From assembly GCA_017632695.1 (NCBI GenBank), contig JAGBQS010000139.1, positions 1 through 26,434 of the forward strand: 26,434 bases of DNA, written 5' to 3'. A model generated the notes under the pieces. The model saw nothing but the letters and a program-made list of their open reading frames with translations. It was not told the origin of the DNA and did not search any database. Both the position numbers and the translations under genes were made by a program. This DNA is from Bacteroidales bacterium. Its GTDB lineage: Bacteria > Bacteroidota > Bacteroidia > Bacteroidales > UBA3663. This document shows, in pieces, positions 7,122 to 15,273 of the stretch (position 1 is the stretch's first letter; every line of letters begins with the position of its first letter).

Positions 7122-10100
7122 ATGAAAAAGTTATTCTTATACCTTCTTTTCTCGGTAGCGGGGTCTCTCTTTGCCCAGTCCACCCGTCTGTACAGCACGG
7201 CTGAAGGGCTGATCAGCACGAAGATCTCGCAAGTCACCTTCGACCATGACAATTTTCTGTGGATCTCGACTGATATGGGCCTGGCCCGATTTGACGGACA
7301 GACCTTTACAACCTATTCCCGTCAGATGGACAGTCCCTTCGCCTTGCACAACAGTCAGGTTTCCTGTATGTTCGAAGACGAAACCGGACTTCATTGGGTC
7401 GGCACCGGAAACGGCTTGTACTTTTTGTGCCGTACCGAAAACAAATTCACATACTACCCCAGAGAAACGAACGTTCCGGAGTTCAGTGTTTCGAGGATTG
7501 TCCGCAATCCGCTTCATGACAACGAACTCATTGTGGGCACACACGGGTATGGGTTGTTTGTCTTCAACACCGAAACCCGGACCTACAACGACTCCGCTTC
7601 TATCCGTCTCTCTTTCCAACTGAAACGCTGGAACTGTCCTATTCTGTACCCGGATGCGCACAACCGTCTCTGGGTAACAAATCCGCAAGGCCTTGCATGT
7701 ATTAACCTGGAGACCGTGGAACGACAGAATGTAGCGACCGGAAACATCCCGATAGACGATGTGGTTATCAACGATATAGCGGAAGACCGACGCCGCGACC
7801 TGCTATATCTGGCTACCCTCAGGAACGGACTCCTCTGCTGCAACCTGAGCACTTTGGAAATGCACCAAATGGATTTCCCGGAACTGAACCGGCTGCACCT
7901 GACCGCTTTGGCGATGGACCCGAACGGCGACCTCCTGATCGGAACTGAGAACGAAGGTCTTTGGCGACTTCATCTGGGACAGCTTTCCCGCGTCGTAGTC
8001 TCAGACTGTCCTGTAGATCTCGACCATGTAAAAATCCATAGCATCGCCTTCGACGATCAGCACGACCTTTGGCTGGGACTTTACCAGAAAGGTCTGTTAG
8101 TCATTCCGAAGGAACAGAACCTGTTCCGGTTGGAAAGCATACGTGAGGAAGACGGCATCTATAATTTAGGCAACATCTCGGCATTTGCCTATATGAGCGA
8201 CGGCAGCCGCCTGTACGGCATTGACGGCAACGGCCTGCAGCACATACGTCCGAAAGGTCCTTCCATTCATCTGAATACCGGAAACAGTCCGCTGCCTACC
8301 GATGCGGTAATTTCACTGTCCGGCATCCCCGAGAACAAGGCCTATGTAGGCACTTATAATTATGGCGTGTTCCTTTACGAAAACGGACAGTTGAAACGCA
8401 ATCCGGATCTGCGTCTGCTTGACCAGCAAAGCATCATGACAATGGTGTTCGACAGTCTGAAGCACACTCTTTATATAGGTACGAACGGCGACGGAATCTA
8501 CTCGTATGACATTAACACGCGGGAACTGCGGCGCATATCAGGCGAGAACAATCTGCTTTGGATTGTATCGCTTTTCGTTGACCGCGGACACCGCCTGTGG
8601 GCCAGTACCGAAGGAAGCATCTTCTGCTTCGATCTGGAACACAACAAACGGATCGTTCCATTGAAAGAAAACATGATCAGGGCGCTGGGAATAACGGAAG
8701 ACAAAAACGGAACCATCTGGTTTGCCTCCAACCGAGGCCTGCTGTTCTATGGTTCAGGCAGTGACAGCCTGCAACAGGTAGTTGACGAAGAATACGGTAA
8801 TGACGAGCAATTCTCAAGCCTGCTGCAAAGCGCCGACGGACGTCTTTGGATGCCTTCGGCCACCGGACTCCGCTCGTATGACCCGCGCACCAAAACCTTC
8901 ACGCTTTTCCTCGACCCGAATATCTCCGCTGTAGGTTCTTTCAGCAGTCGTGCTGCTATCTGCTGGCCGGACGGGACATTCTCTTTCGGTGGTGACAACG
9001 GCGTTCTGAGTTTCTCGCCGGAGGCTGTTTACTCCTATCATCGTCCGCTAAGAGCATTGTATCTGACCCGTCTGTGGATCAACAATGTACCGACCGACTA
9101 CGACCCGCAACTTTCGCCAGAGGAAAACAAACTTGACGAATCGTTGTGGAAAGCCAGAAGACTGCACCTGAAAGCATCCGAAAACAGTTTCTCGGTACAA
9201 TTCGCCGTGCAGGAATACTGCAATGCAGTGGGTATTGAGTATGCCTATCATCTGAAAGGGTATGACAACGGATGGAACCTGGTGCACGGAGAGGAGAAAT
9301 CGGCGGTTTACTCTTCCTTGCCTTGGGGACGCTACACCCTTCAGGTAGAGGCAAGGACAATAGACGGCAAGGGCGAGGTGCAGCGTGTCACTCGCGAACT
9401 GATTGTAATCATCGATGCCCCCTGGTGGGCTTCCTGGTGGGCTTATCTGCTCTATGCAGCCCTGCTGATCAGTGTTATCGTTTATTCGGTAATGGCCTAT
9501 CGTACCCGATTACAGCAACGGCGTCAGATGCTTCTCGACGAACACAACCGGCAGATCAAGGAAGCCAAGCTGCACATGTTCGCATCGGTCAGCCACGAAA
9601 TCAAGACTCCTCTGACGCTGATCATCTCGCCATTGCGGAGGCTTATGGACAGGAACAACGACAACGCCACCCAATCGGTTTACGAAATGATGTACCGGAA
9701 CTCCCTGCGCATCCTCATGCTCGTCAATCAACAGATGGATATCCGGAAACTCGACCAAGGCAAGCTGAATCTGCATGTCTCGCAACTGTCGATACGCGAA
9801 TTTATCAGCAACATCCAACTATATTTCGCCGACATTGCCCTAAGCCGGCAGATAGACTTCCGCCTGCTGATGCCGGATTATCCGGAGGATCCGACTTTCT
9901 GGGCCGATCCGAACCAGCTTGACAAGGTATTCTTCAACATACTTTCGAACGCATTCAAATATGTTAACGACAAGGGTAAGGTACACATCAAGGTGGATAT
10001 TGACGAAGATCAGCGAACTTACCTGATCAGCATCTTCAATACCGGATCTCATCTGGAAGATCCGTCAAAGAGCCATATATTTGAACGATTCTCAAGCGAC

Positions 10101-10823
10101 GGACGCAACAACATCGGGCTGAGCCTTTCCAACGAACTGGTCAACCTGCATCATGGCAAGCTGACTGCTTCCAATCAGGATGACGGCGTTGTCTTCACCA
10201 TCGAACTGCCAATGGGCAGAAGGCACTTCACCTCCGAGGAACTGAAACATGCCGACATTCCCGAATCGACCGAGGAAAGCCAGAAAGAACTGGAAGCCAG
10301 AGCCCTGCGCGAAGAAAGCCTCGAACATCAGCAAAAAGACGAGGCTGAAGGCAAGGAACTCATTGAAATGCTCAACAACGAACTGCAAGAAAAGCAGCGT
10401 CAGCGCCAGCGCCGGTCGAACATGGGCTTCGACTATAGTCAGAAGCAACTGTCGTCGGCCGACGAGAAACTGCTGAACAAGGTTGTCAACTGCATCCACA
10501 AGAACCTGAGCGACACGGAATTCAACGTCGACATCATGGCTAACGAGGTAGGCATCAGCCGCGTGCACCTGAACCGAAAGTTGCAGGAACTGATTAACAC
10601 CTCACCTTCGACGCTTATCAAGACCACCCGTCTGAAACAGGCAGCCTTCCTGCTGATGCAGAATCATGTGACCATAGCAGAAGTAGCCTACTCTGTCGGC
10701 TACTCAAGTCCTGCCTACTTTACCAGCAATTTCTCGCAGTATTTCTCGATGTCGCCCAAGGAGTTCGTCAACTTCTACTCCGAGAATCCGGACAACCCGG
10801 AACTGAAAAAACTGCTCGAATAA
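7122..10823 (+). CDS. Periplasmic-sensor histidine kinase/AraC-type regulator lacking a receiver domain
   Basis: A 1233-residue protein built like a Bacteroidota hybrid two-component system. In order: signal peptide (1-19, ending LFAQ); two-component propeller repeats to about 650 (repeated WISTDMGLARFDG, WVGTGNGLY, LWLGLYQKGL); a Y_Y_Y domain at about 690-760; a membrane helix at about 770-793; a HisKA domain with His825 in SVSHEIKTPLTLI; an ATPase domain with N-box Asn939/Asn943; and a C-terminal AraC HTH at about 1130-1225. The CheY-like receiver that normally joins kinase and HTH is absent. In its place is a charged Glu/Lys/Gln-rich, probably coiled-coil stretch of about 100 residues (about 1030-1130). 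The G1 box is NTGS (Asn973 where Asp is expected) and the lid/G2 region (SSDGRNNIGLSLS) is short, so kinase activity is doubtful. It probably senses a glycan and controls the divergent esterase gene. Confidence 0.9.
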   Translation: MKKLFLYLLFSVAGSLFAQSTRLYSTAEGLISTKISQVTFDHDNFLWISTDMGLARFDGQTFTTYSRQMDSPFALHNSQVSCMFEDETGLHWVGTGNGLYFLCRTENKFTYYPRETNVPEFSVSRIVRNPLHDNELIVGTHGYGLFVFNTETRTYNDSASIRLSFQLKRWNCPILYPDAHNRLWVTNPQGLACINLETVERQNVATGNIPIDDVVINDIAEDRRRDLLYLATLRNGLLCCNLSTLEMHQMDFPELNRLHLTALAMDPNGDLLIGTENEGLWRLHLGQLSRVVVSDCPVDLDHVKIHSIAFDDQHDLWLGLYQKGLLVIPKEQNLFRLESIREEDGIYNLGNISAFAYMSDGSRLYGIDGNGLQHIRPKGPSIHLNTGNSPLPTDAVISLSGIPENKAYVGTYNYGVFLYENGQLKRNPDLRLLDQQSIMTMVFDSLKHTLYIGTNGDGIYSYDINTRELRRISGENNLLWIVSLFVDRGHRLWASTEGSIFCFDLEHNKRIVPLKENMIRALGITEDKNGTIWFASNRGLLFYGSGSDSLQQVVDEEYGNDEQFSSLLQSADGRLWMPSATGLRSYDPRTKTFTLFLDPNISAVGSFSSRAAICWPDGTFSFGGDNGVLSFSPEAVYSYHRPLRALYLTRLWINNVPTDYDPQLSPEENKLDESLWKARRLHLKASENSFSVQFAVQEYCNAVGIEYAYHLKGYDNGWNLVHGEEKSAVYSSLPWGRYTLQVEARTIDGKGEVQRVTRELIVIIDAPWWASWWAYLLYAALLISVIVYSVMAYRTRLQQRRQMLLDEHNRQIKEAKLHMFASVSHEIKTPLTLIISPLRRLMDRNNDNATQSVYEMMYRNSLRILMLVNQQMDIRKLDQGKLNLHVSQLSIREFISNIQLYFADIALSRQIDFRLLMPDYPEDPTFWADPNQLDKVFFNILSNAFKYVNDKGKVHIKVDIDEDQRTYLISIFNTGSHLEDPSKSHIFERFSSDGRNNIGLSLSNELVNLHHGKLTASNQDDGVVFTIELPMGRRHFTSEELKHADIPESTEESQKELEARALREESLEHQQKDEAEGKELIEMLNNELQEKQRQRQRRSNMGFDYSQKQLSSADEKLLNKVVNCIHKNLSDTEFNVDIMANEVGISRVHLNRKLQELINTSPSTLIKTTRLKQAAFLLMQNHVTIAEVAYSVGYSSPAYFTSNFSQYFSMSPKEFVNFYSENPDNPELKKLLE

Positions 10824-10830
10824 CTGTATC

Positions 10831-12138
10831 ATGTATGCCGTTGTAGACTGCGACAACTGCTTCGTTTCGTGCGAACGCGTATTTCAACCCGACCTGAAAG
10901 GCCGGCCGGTTGTCGTACTCTCCAACAACGACGGATGCGTGGTGGCCCGCAGCAACGAAGCCAAGGCAATCGGCATCAAAATGGGCACCCCCATTTACCA
11001 GATCATGCAACTGGTCAGGGAACAGAACGTACAGATCCGGTCGAGCAACTACACGCTGTATGCCGATATGTCGAACCGCGTTATGTCCATACTGCACGAC
11101 GAAGTAGGCAGCAGACTGATGGAACAGTACAGCATCGACGAGGCTTTTCTGGAGCTCCCAGCCCTTGCCCCACAGGCACAACCCTGGAAAGAATGGGGCG
11201 AAGCTTTGGTCCGGAAAATCGGGCAATGGACCGGCATGCCTGTCAGCATCGGCATCGGCGAAACCCGCACCTTGGCCAAAGTGGCAACCTGGTTTGCCAA
11301 ACATTACGCAGGCTACAACAAAGTCTGCATCATTGATACGCCGGAGAAACGGGAAGCGGCCCTGAAACTCTTAGACGTGAGCGAAGTCTGGGGCGTTGGC
11401 TGGAGGAGCATCGACAGGTACCGTTACTACGGCATTCAGACGGCCTGGGACTTTACCCAACGGTCGGCATCCTGGATCAGAAGCAAGTTTACGGTAACAG
11501 GGCTGCGCACCTGGAAGGAACTGAAAGGAGAAAACTGCATCGAATCGGTACTGACAGGCCGGCGTCAGACCATCTGCACTTCACGCAGTTTCGAGCATGG
11601 CATCTCCGACCTGAATACGCTCGAGATGCATGTCGGCAACTTTGCATCACATTGTGCCCACAAACTGCGCAAGGAAAAAAGCGCCGCCCAACTGGTTACT
11701 GTCTTCCTGCAAACCAACCATTTCCGGCCGGAACAGCCGCAGTACGATCCATCGGCCACCATCTCGCTCATCACGCCGGCAAGCAACGATATCGAGATCG
11801 TTAATGCAGCCCTCCGCGTACTCCGTACCCTATACCGGACCGGTTTCGAATTCAAACGGGCAGGAGTCATTGTGGGCGGTATCTGTTCCAATCAGGCCAT
11901 CCAGCAGGATCTGTTCGATGATTTTACGCCCGAACAGCGTCTGCGGCTGAACAAGTTGTCAAAGGTTATGGATTTTGTGAACGGACGCATGGGCGACGAT
12001 ACCATCCAACTGGGCATCCAGCAGTTTCCTGCCGACATCCGTACCGGGAAGCGTACCCTTTATAAAGATCTGATCAGGCACGAATACCGTTCCAAATGCT
12101 ACAGCACCAGCCTGAAAGATGCAATTGAGACAAAATAA
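10831..12138 (+). CDS. umuC: Y-family DNA polymerase, UmuC subunit of Pol V
   Basis: This 435-residue protein is the catalytic subunit of translesion DNA polymerase V, which copies past damaged bases during the SOS response. The palm metal ligands are visible: Asp6 in VVDCDNCF and Asp103/Glu104 in YSIDEAFLEL. NNDGCVVARSNEAK and PVSIGIGETRTLAKVA are family blocks. A little-finger domain follows, and the C-terminal part (MDFVNGRMGDDTIQLG) matches the UmuC-associated DUF4113 region. It starts 7 bases after the regulator stop with no promoter of its own, so it is probably co-transcribed with that gene. Its expected partner umuD is not beside it but at 16008 on the other strand. I see no obvious SOS operator at either gene. 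Confidence 0.95.
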   Translation: MYAVVDCDNCFVSCERVFQPDLKGRPVVVLSNNDGCVVARSNEAKAIGIKMGTPIYQIMQLVREQNVQIRSSNYTLYADMSNRVMSILHDEVGSRLMEQYSIDEAFLELPALAPQAQPWKEWGEALVRKIGQWTGMPVSIGIGETRTLAKVATWFAKHYAGYNKVCIIDTPEKREAALKLLDVSEVWGVGWRSIDRYRYYGIQTAWDFTQRSASWIRSKFTVTGLRTWKELKGENCIESVLTGRRQTICTSRSFEHGISDLNTLEMHVGNFASHCAHKLRKEKSAAQLVTVFLQTNHFRPEQPQYDPSATISLITPASNDIEIVNAALRVLRTLYRTGFEFKRAGVIVGGICSNQAIQQDLFDDFTPEQRLRLNKLSKVMDFVNGRMGDDTIQLGIQQFPADIRTGKRTLYKDLIRHEYRSKCYSTSLKDAIETK

Positions 12139-12169
12139 CCATAAAATTTGATGATTTTTTACCAAAAAC

Positions 12170-12200
12170 TTGCATATAATCCCAAAATAGTTTATTATTG
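12170..12200 (+). promoter_or_regulatory. Promoter of the CsgG-like operon
   Basis: TTG at 12170-12172, a 20-base spacer and TATTATTG at 12193-12200 match the Bacteroidota promoter with one mismatch in the -7 box. It lies 32 bases after the umuC stop. Transcription from here would carry a leader of about 235 bases before the csgG-like ATG, including the small interrupted ORF at 12263. Confidence 0.65.
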
Positions 12201-12262
12201 CGGCATCAACAAACCCAAAATGGCGCAAAAACCTTCAAATATAACTATAAATTCTACTGACT

Positions 12263-12442
12263 ATGAAAAAAATATTCTCTATCTTGATTGCCTTCATGTG
12301 CATCATGACCATGAGTGCATAGAACAGTACACTGAAAAGCAAATCATCAGCAAAAGAAACCAGCACCCTGAAGTTTGTTCATGCGGCAAATAAAATGATT
12401 TCAGGGAATCATTCTAACATTACACCATTAATTCATTATTAA
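12263..12442 (+). pseudogene. Small secreted-peptide ORF interrupted by an amber codon
   Basis: From the ATG at 12263 the frame encodes MKKIFSILIAFMCIMTMSA, a textbook signal peptide, and then hits TAG at 12320-12322 exactly where a Gln would follow the cleavage site (SA-QN is common in Bacteroidota). The same frame continues for 39 further codons, Ser/Lys/Thr-rich, to a TAA at 12440-12442, one base before the csgG-like ATG. A CAG-to-TAG change would explain it: an intact version would be 59 residues, about 40 after cleavage. It could be a remnant of a secreted substrate or accessory peptide of the downstream operon, a truncated larger gene, or a chance frame in the leader. I recognise no family. 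Confidence 0.45.
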
Positions 12443-12443
12443 T

Positions 12444-13373
12444 ATGAAGAAAGTTGTTATTTCATTTTTGATGCTGCTTCTGTCTGTTCCTTCGTTCGCA
12501 CAACGGAATTTAGAAACAGTTGAGAACAATTTGTTTACTGCCGAAAAGAGCGATGCCAAAGTGATTAAAAGGAAAGTGGCCATCGGCCGGTTTTCGAATG
12601 AAACGCAATATGCCAAAGGTGTGTTCTACGACAAAGAGAATGATCCGATGGGCAAACAGGCCCTCGACATCCTTTCATCAAAGTTGGCTGCCAGCGGCAA
12701 ATTCATGCTTTTGGAAAGAAACGACCTGGCCCAGCTGCTCGAAGAATGCCAGAAAGGCGATGCAACGGCTTCTACCATCGGCGCGGATTACATGATTATC
12801 GGATCCGTTACAGAATTCGGCCGCAAAAACATCGGCAAGCAAGGTGCCTTTACCTCAGCTGTTACGCAGGTTGTTGAAGCTGCCGTGGCTATCCGTCTGG
12901 TTGAGGTTTCTACCGGACTGATCATTTACTCCGATGAAGCCAAGGGATCGGCCGAACAGACCGCCAAACAGACTATGGGTATCGGATCAAAAGCCTCTTA
13001 TGATGCCACGTTGAGCGACAAAGCCATCTCCGAAGCAATCGGTCAACTGGTTGAAAACATCATCAACAAGTGCACGGACAAGCCTTGGCGCACCTATTTC
13101 CTGAACTACGATGCAGATGCCATCCTCATTGCCGGAGGCTCAAGCCAGGGTGTTGCCGCAGGTGACCAGTTCTTCATCAAGACAAAAGGCAAAAAAGTCA
13201 AGAACCCACAGACCGGAGTCACCATTGAGTTGCCGGGCAAACAGATCGGTACCGTAAAGGTTTTGGCTACAGCCGGCGATACTCCTGAAACCGAATACTC
13301 TTTTGTAGAAGTTCAGTCGGAAATTGAGATCAACAGCAATAACATGTCCATCTTTATTATCGAAGAAAAATGA
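12444..13373 (+). CDS. CsgG/HfaB-family outer-membrane secretion/assembly protein
   Basis: A 309-residue exported protein of the CsgG family, whose members form oligomeric channels or assembly factors in the outer membrane. The signal peptide is about residues 1-19 (SVPSFA-Q); unlike E. coli CsgG there is no lipobox Cys. Family blocks are KVAIGRFSNET near 45-55, LDILSSKLAASGKFMLLERN, GADYMIIGSVTEFG, the strand pair VAIRLVEVSTGLIIYSDEA, and SDKAISEAIGQLVENII. A C-terminal extension (about 215-309, GVAAGDQFFIKTKGKKVK) forms an extra beta-rich domain. The gene overlaps the next one by 4 bases and heads a four-gene operon with DUF4810 and GNA1162-type lipoproteins, the same set found around Neisseria GNA1162. 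No curlin or csgE/csgF gene is present, so curli formation should not be assumed. Confidence 0.9.
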   Translation: MKKVVISFLMLLLSVPSFAQRNLETVENNLFTAEKSDAKVIKRKVAIGRFSNETQYAKGVFYDKENDPMGKQALDILSSKLAASGKFMLLERNDLAQLLEECQKGDATASTIGADYMIIGSVTEFGRKNIGKQGAFTSAVTQVVEAAVAIRLVEVSTGLIIYSDEAKGSAEQTAKQTMGIGSKASYDATLSDKAISEAIGQLVENIINKCTDKPWRTYFLNYDADAILIAGGSSQGVAAGDQFFIKTKGKKVKNPQTGVTIELPGKQIGTVKVLATAGDTPETEYSFVEVQSEIEINSNNMSIFIIEEK

Positions 13374-13711
13374 AACGCTATTATAGTTTCCTGCTGGCAC
13401 TTTTAGCTACGCTCGCGTTCGTTTCTTGCGGTTCGCTGCCTGTCAGCCAGCAAAGCGGTGCCGACGACGTTGCCTACCTGCTGTTTGTCAGTCCTGACCA
13501 ATACAAGGGCGAAAATGTTTCGGTACAACTCGATGGTACGACATTCCAGGCCGAAGTAGTATCTGAAAAGAAGGCACACCGTAAAGGCACAGCCTATCGG
13601 GTAGCTCCAGGCACTCGTTCTCTTACTGTCAAGGATAATCAGGGAAAGATTCTGTACCAGAAACAGATCTTCCTGTCCACACAAGAAACTAAAAAGATCC
13701 TATTGCCATGA
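13370..13711 (+). CDS. Small lipoprotein of unknown function in the CsgG-like operon
   Basis: This 113-residue protein has a lipoprotein signal with the lipid-anchored Cys at residue 20 (LATLAFVSCGS). The mature part is mostly beta-strand (VAYLLFVSPDQY, VSVQLDGTTFQAEVV, RVAPGTRSLTVKD) and resembles a small PEGA-like beta sandwich that would present a stalk at the membrane; that comparison is by pattern only. It starts inside the csgG-like stop (ATGA overlap) and itself overlaps the next gene by 4 bases, so translation is coupled. It is the extra member relative to the three-gene csgG/DUF4810/GNA1162 set I know, and is probably an accessory subunit. Confidence 0.8.
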   Translation: MKRYYSFLLALLATLAFVSCGSLPVSQQSGADDVAYLLFVSPDQYKGENVSVQLDGTTFQAEVVSEKKAHRKGTAYRVAPGTRSLTVKDNQGKILYQKQIFLSTQETKKILLP

Positions 13712-14058
13712 GAAAAAAAGTTTTAGGCTTTGCGATGGGCCTCGGATGCCTGTTGCTTTCGTCGTGCGCAACGACCAATACCTTGTATTCGTGGAACGAC
13801 TATGAGGATGCTTCGTATTCTTATAGCAAGACTCCTACTGACAAGCATAAGGCCGAACTGATCCGTCAGTTTGAGAAAATGTCCAAACAAACCGGAACCC
13901 GCCAGGTGGTGCCGCCAGGTTATTATGCCGAATACGGCTTCCTGCTGGTTAAAGACGGCAAAAAGGACGAAGGTATTGCCATGCTGAAGAAAGAGATCGA
14001 GTTATATCCGGAATCAGCCCTTTACATCAACCGAATCATTGAACAGTTGCAAAAATGA
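13708..14058 (+). CDS. DUF4810-type lipoprotein
   Basis: A 116-residue lipoprotein with lipobox Cys20 (CLLLSSCATT). The mature protein has a short aromatic N-terminal part (LYSWNDYEDASYSY) and a helical C-terminal half (YYAEYGFLLVKDGKKDEGIA, then LKKEIELYPESALYINRII) resembling a single TPR-like helix pair. This is the pattern of DUF4810 proteins, which occur beside csgG-like and GNA1162-like genes. The start overlaps the preceding stop by 4 bases, and the stop overlaps the next ATG by 4. It probably sits at the inner face of the outer membrane as part of the complex. Biochemical function is unknown. Confidence 0.85.
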   Translation: MRKKVLGFAMGLGCLLLSSCATTNTLYSWNDYEDASYSYSKTPTDKHKAELIRQFEKMSKQTGTRQVVPPGYYAEYGFLLVKDGKKDEGIAMLKKEIELYPESALYINRIIEQLQK

Positions 14059-14747
14059 AACACTATATCTTTTCAATAGTCCTTTTGGCGGGCTTGCTGG
14101 CATCGTGTACAACAACACAGCTGACCACTACCCGAGGTGAACAGTATGCCAGGATGTATGCTGAGGATCCGGTTACGATCTTAATCATGCCTCCTATCAA
14201 CCAGACCACGTTTGTAGAAGCTAAAGACTATTTCTACACAACGCTCTATATGCCTTTGGTTGAGAAAGGCTACTATGTCTATTCACCCTACATGACGCTT
14301 CAGATGCTTGAAGAGGAAAGTGCCTACGACAGCGAAATGTTCCTGAATTCCGACCTGAGCGCTTTCCGCAAGATTCTGAATGCAGATGCTGCCATTTTCA
14401 CCATCATCAAGTCATGGAGCCGCAGCAAGATGGCAGGCAGTCTTACGTGTCAGGTTGAATACATCATCCGCTCCACCAAGACCGGTGAAACGCTATACAC
14501 CCGGGAGGGCGAAATTACCGTCGACACCAGTGTCCGTTCCGGTTCGGGAGGCTTGTTAGGATCGTTAATTGATATGGCAGCCACGGCCATTAACACAGCT
14601 TCGACCGATAAAGTGGTTGCCGGACGTCTCTGCAATGCCTTTGTTCTTTCCGACCTGCCGGAAGGCAAATATGGCACCCAACACCAATCCGACAGCTCGC
14701 TTCCCGCAGGCAAGAGTTTCTTCAAGGGAACTACTGTAGCGAAATAA
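14055..14747 (+). CDS. GNA1162/DUF799-family lipoprotein
   Basis: This 230-residue lipoprotein has Cys18 in the lipobox (AGLLASCTTT). It resembles the GNA1162 (DUF799) family, known from Neisseria as a surface-associated lipoprotein with similarity to the TolB N-terminal fold. Visible segments are PVTILIMPPINQTTFVEAKD, YFYTTLYMPLVEKGYYVYSP, ADAAIFTIIKSWSRSK and YIIRSTKTGETLYTREGEI. It is the last gene of the CsgG-like operon, and a rho-independent terminator follows 38 bases downstream. The job is inferred from context: an outer-membrane partner of the CsgG-like channel. Confidence 0.87.
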   Translation: MKHYIFSIVLLAGLLASCTTTQLTTTRGEQYARMYAEDPVTILIMPPINQTTFVEAKDYFYTTLYMPLVEKGYYVYSPYMTLQMLEEESAYDSEMFLNSDLSAFRKILNADAAIFTIIKSWSRSKMAGSLTCQVEYIIRSTKTGETLYTREGEITVDTSVRSGSGGLLGSLIDMAATAINTASTDKVVAGRLCNAFVLSDLPEGKYGTQHQSDSSLPAGKSFFKGTTVAK

Positions 14748-14785
14748 GATAATTTGGCAAGATCCGAATTCGTTACAATACAAAT

Positions 14786-14826
14786 ACTCCGCAGGTTCAC
14801 GAATACTGAATTTGCGGAGTTCTTTT
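14786..14826 (+). terminator. Terminator of the CsgG-like operon
   Basis: ACTCCGCA (14786-14793) pairs perfectly with TGCGGAGT (14813-14820), with extra pairing possible inside the loop, and is followed by TCTTTTT. Confidence 0.8.
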
Positions 14827-14922
14827 TGTGCTAACAACTGCAAAAACTGCCCACATAATCAAAAAATAAACCTTATAATGACATAAAATTCGCAAAAATG
14901 ATAATTATTCACAAAATATTCT

Positions 14923-14930
14923 TATCTTTG
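14923..14930 (+). promoter_or_regulatory. Putative -7 element of the toxin-antitoxin operon
   Basis: TATCTTTG is an exact -7 consensus. It lies 12 bases before an ATG (14943) that reads only two codons, and 16 bases before the toxin frame, so the leader would be almost absent. No clear -33 box is seen. Confidence 0.5.
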
Positions 14931-14946
14931 CACACGTCAGACATGA

Positions 14947-15273
14947 ATTAAGACAAAGAATATCGAATTTGACAACACGGCTTTAGAAGAACTCTATACA
15001 AATGGTAAGACCCAAGACAACCAATATAAACGGCTGTCAAAGGATGTCGTGAAACAATACATCAAGGTGGTAAACTACATCAAGTCTGTAAACCGACTGG
15101 AGGATCTTTTCCAAATCAAGTCGCTCCACTACGAGAAAAAGAAAGGTGATCTCAATGGTGTCGATGCGGTATGGATAAACATCCAGTATCGCCTTTTCTT
15201 CTACAGTTCGCCTGATGAAACAGGCATCATTGTAAACGCATTGTTATTTGAAATCTCGAAGCATTATGAGTAA
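14947..15273 (+). CDS. higB: HigB/RelE-type toxin with a defective or non-ATG start
   Basis: The frame encodes a ribosome-dependent mRNA-interferase-type toxin of the RelE/ParE superfamily, HigB branch: NIEFDNTALEELYTNGKT, KRLSKDVVKQYIKVVNYI, LHYEKKKGDLNGVDAVWINI and YRLFFYSSP, about 105-108 residues. There is no in-frame ATG. The only ATG at the right place (14943) reads ATG AAT TAA and is out of frame by one base; removing one T would give ATG AAT AAG ACA and restore the full toxin. Otherwise translation would need the ATT at 14947 (the start used here) or the GTG at 15049, which would lose a third of the protein. The stop overlaps the antitoxin ATG by 8 bases. The family call is secure; whether the toxin is made is not. 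Confidence 0.75.
   Translation: MKTKNIEFDNTALEELYTNGKTQDNQYKRLSKDVVKQYIKVVNYIKSVNRLEDLFQIKSLHYEKKKGDLNGVDAVWINIQYRLFFYSSPDETGIIVNALLFEISKHYE

Noticed and set aside
12148..12393. An 81-codon ORF starting just after umuC
   Set aside because: It spans the predicted promoter of the CsgG-like operon and overlaps the better-supported signal-peptide frame; composition is not protein-like.
12444..14747. A true curli biogenesis operon
   Set aside because: Only the CsgG-type component is present; curlin repeats, CsgE and CsgF are absent and the partners are DUF4810 and GNA1162-type lipoproteins.
15248..15265. An earlier in-frame start for HigA
   Set aside because: MKSRSI is not the family start, and it would deepen the overlap with the toxin; the ATG at 15266 gives the normal 8-base coupling.
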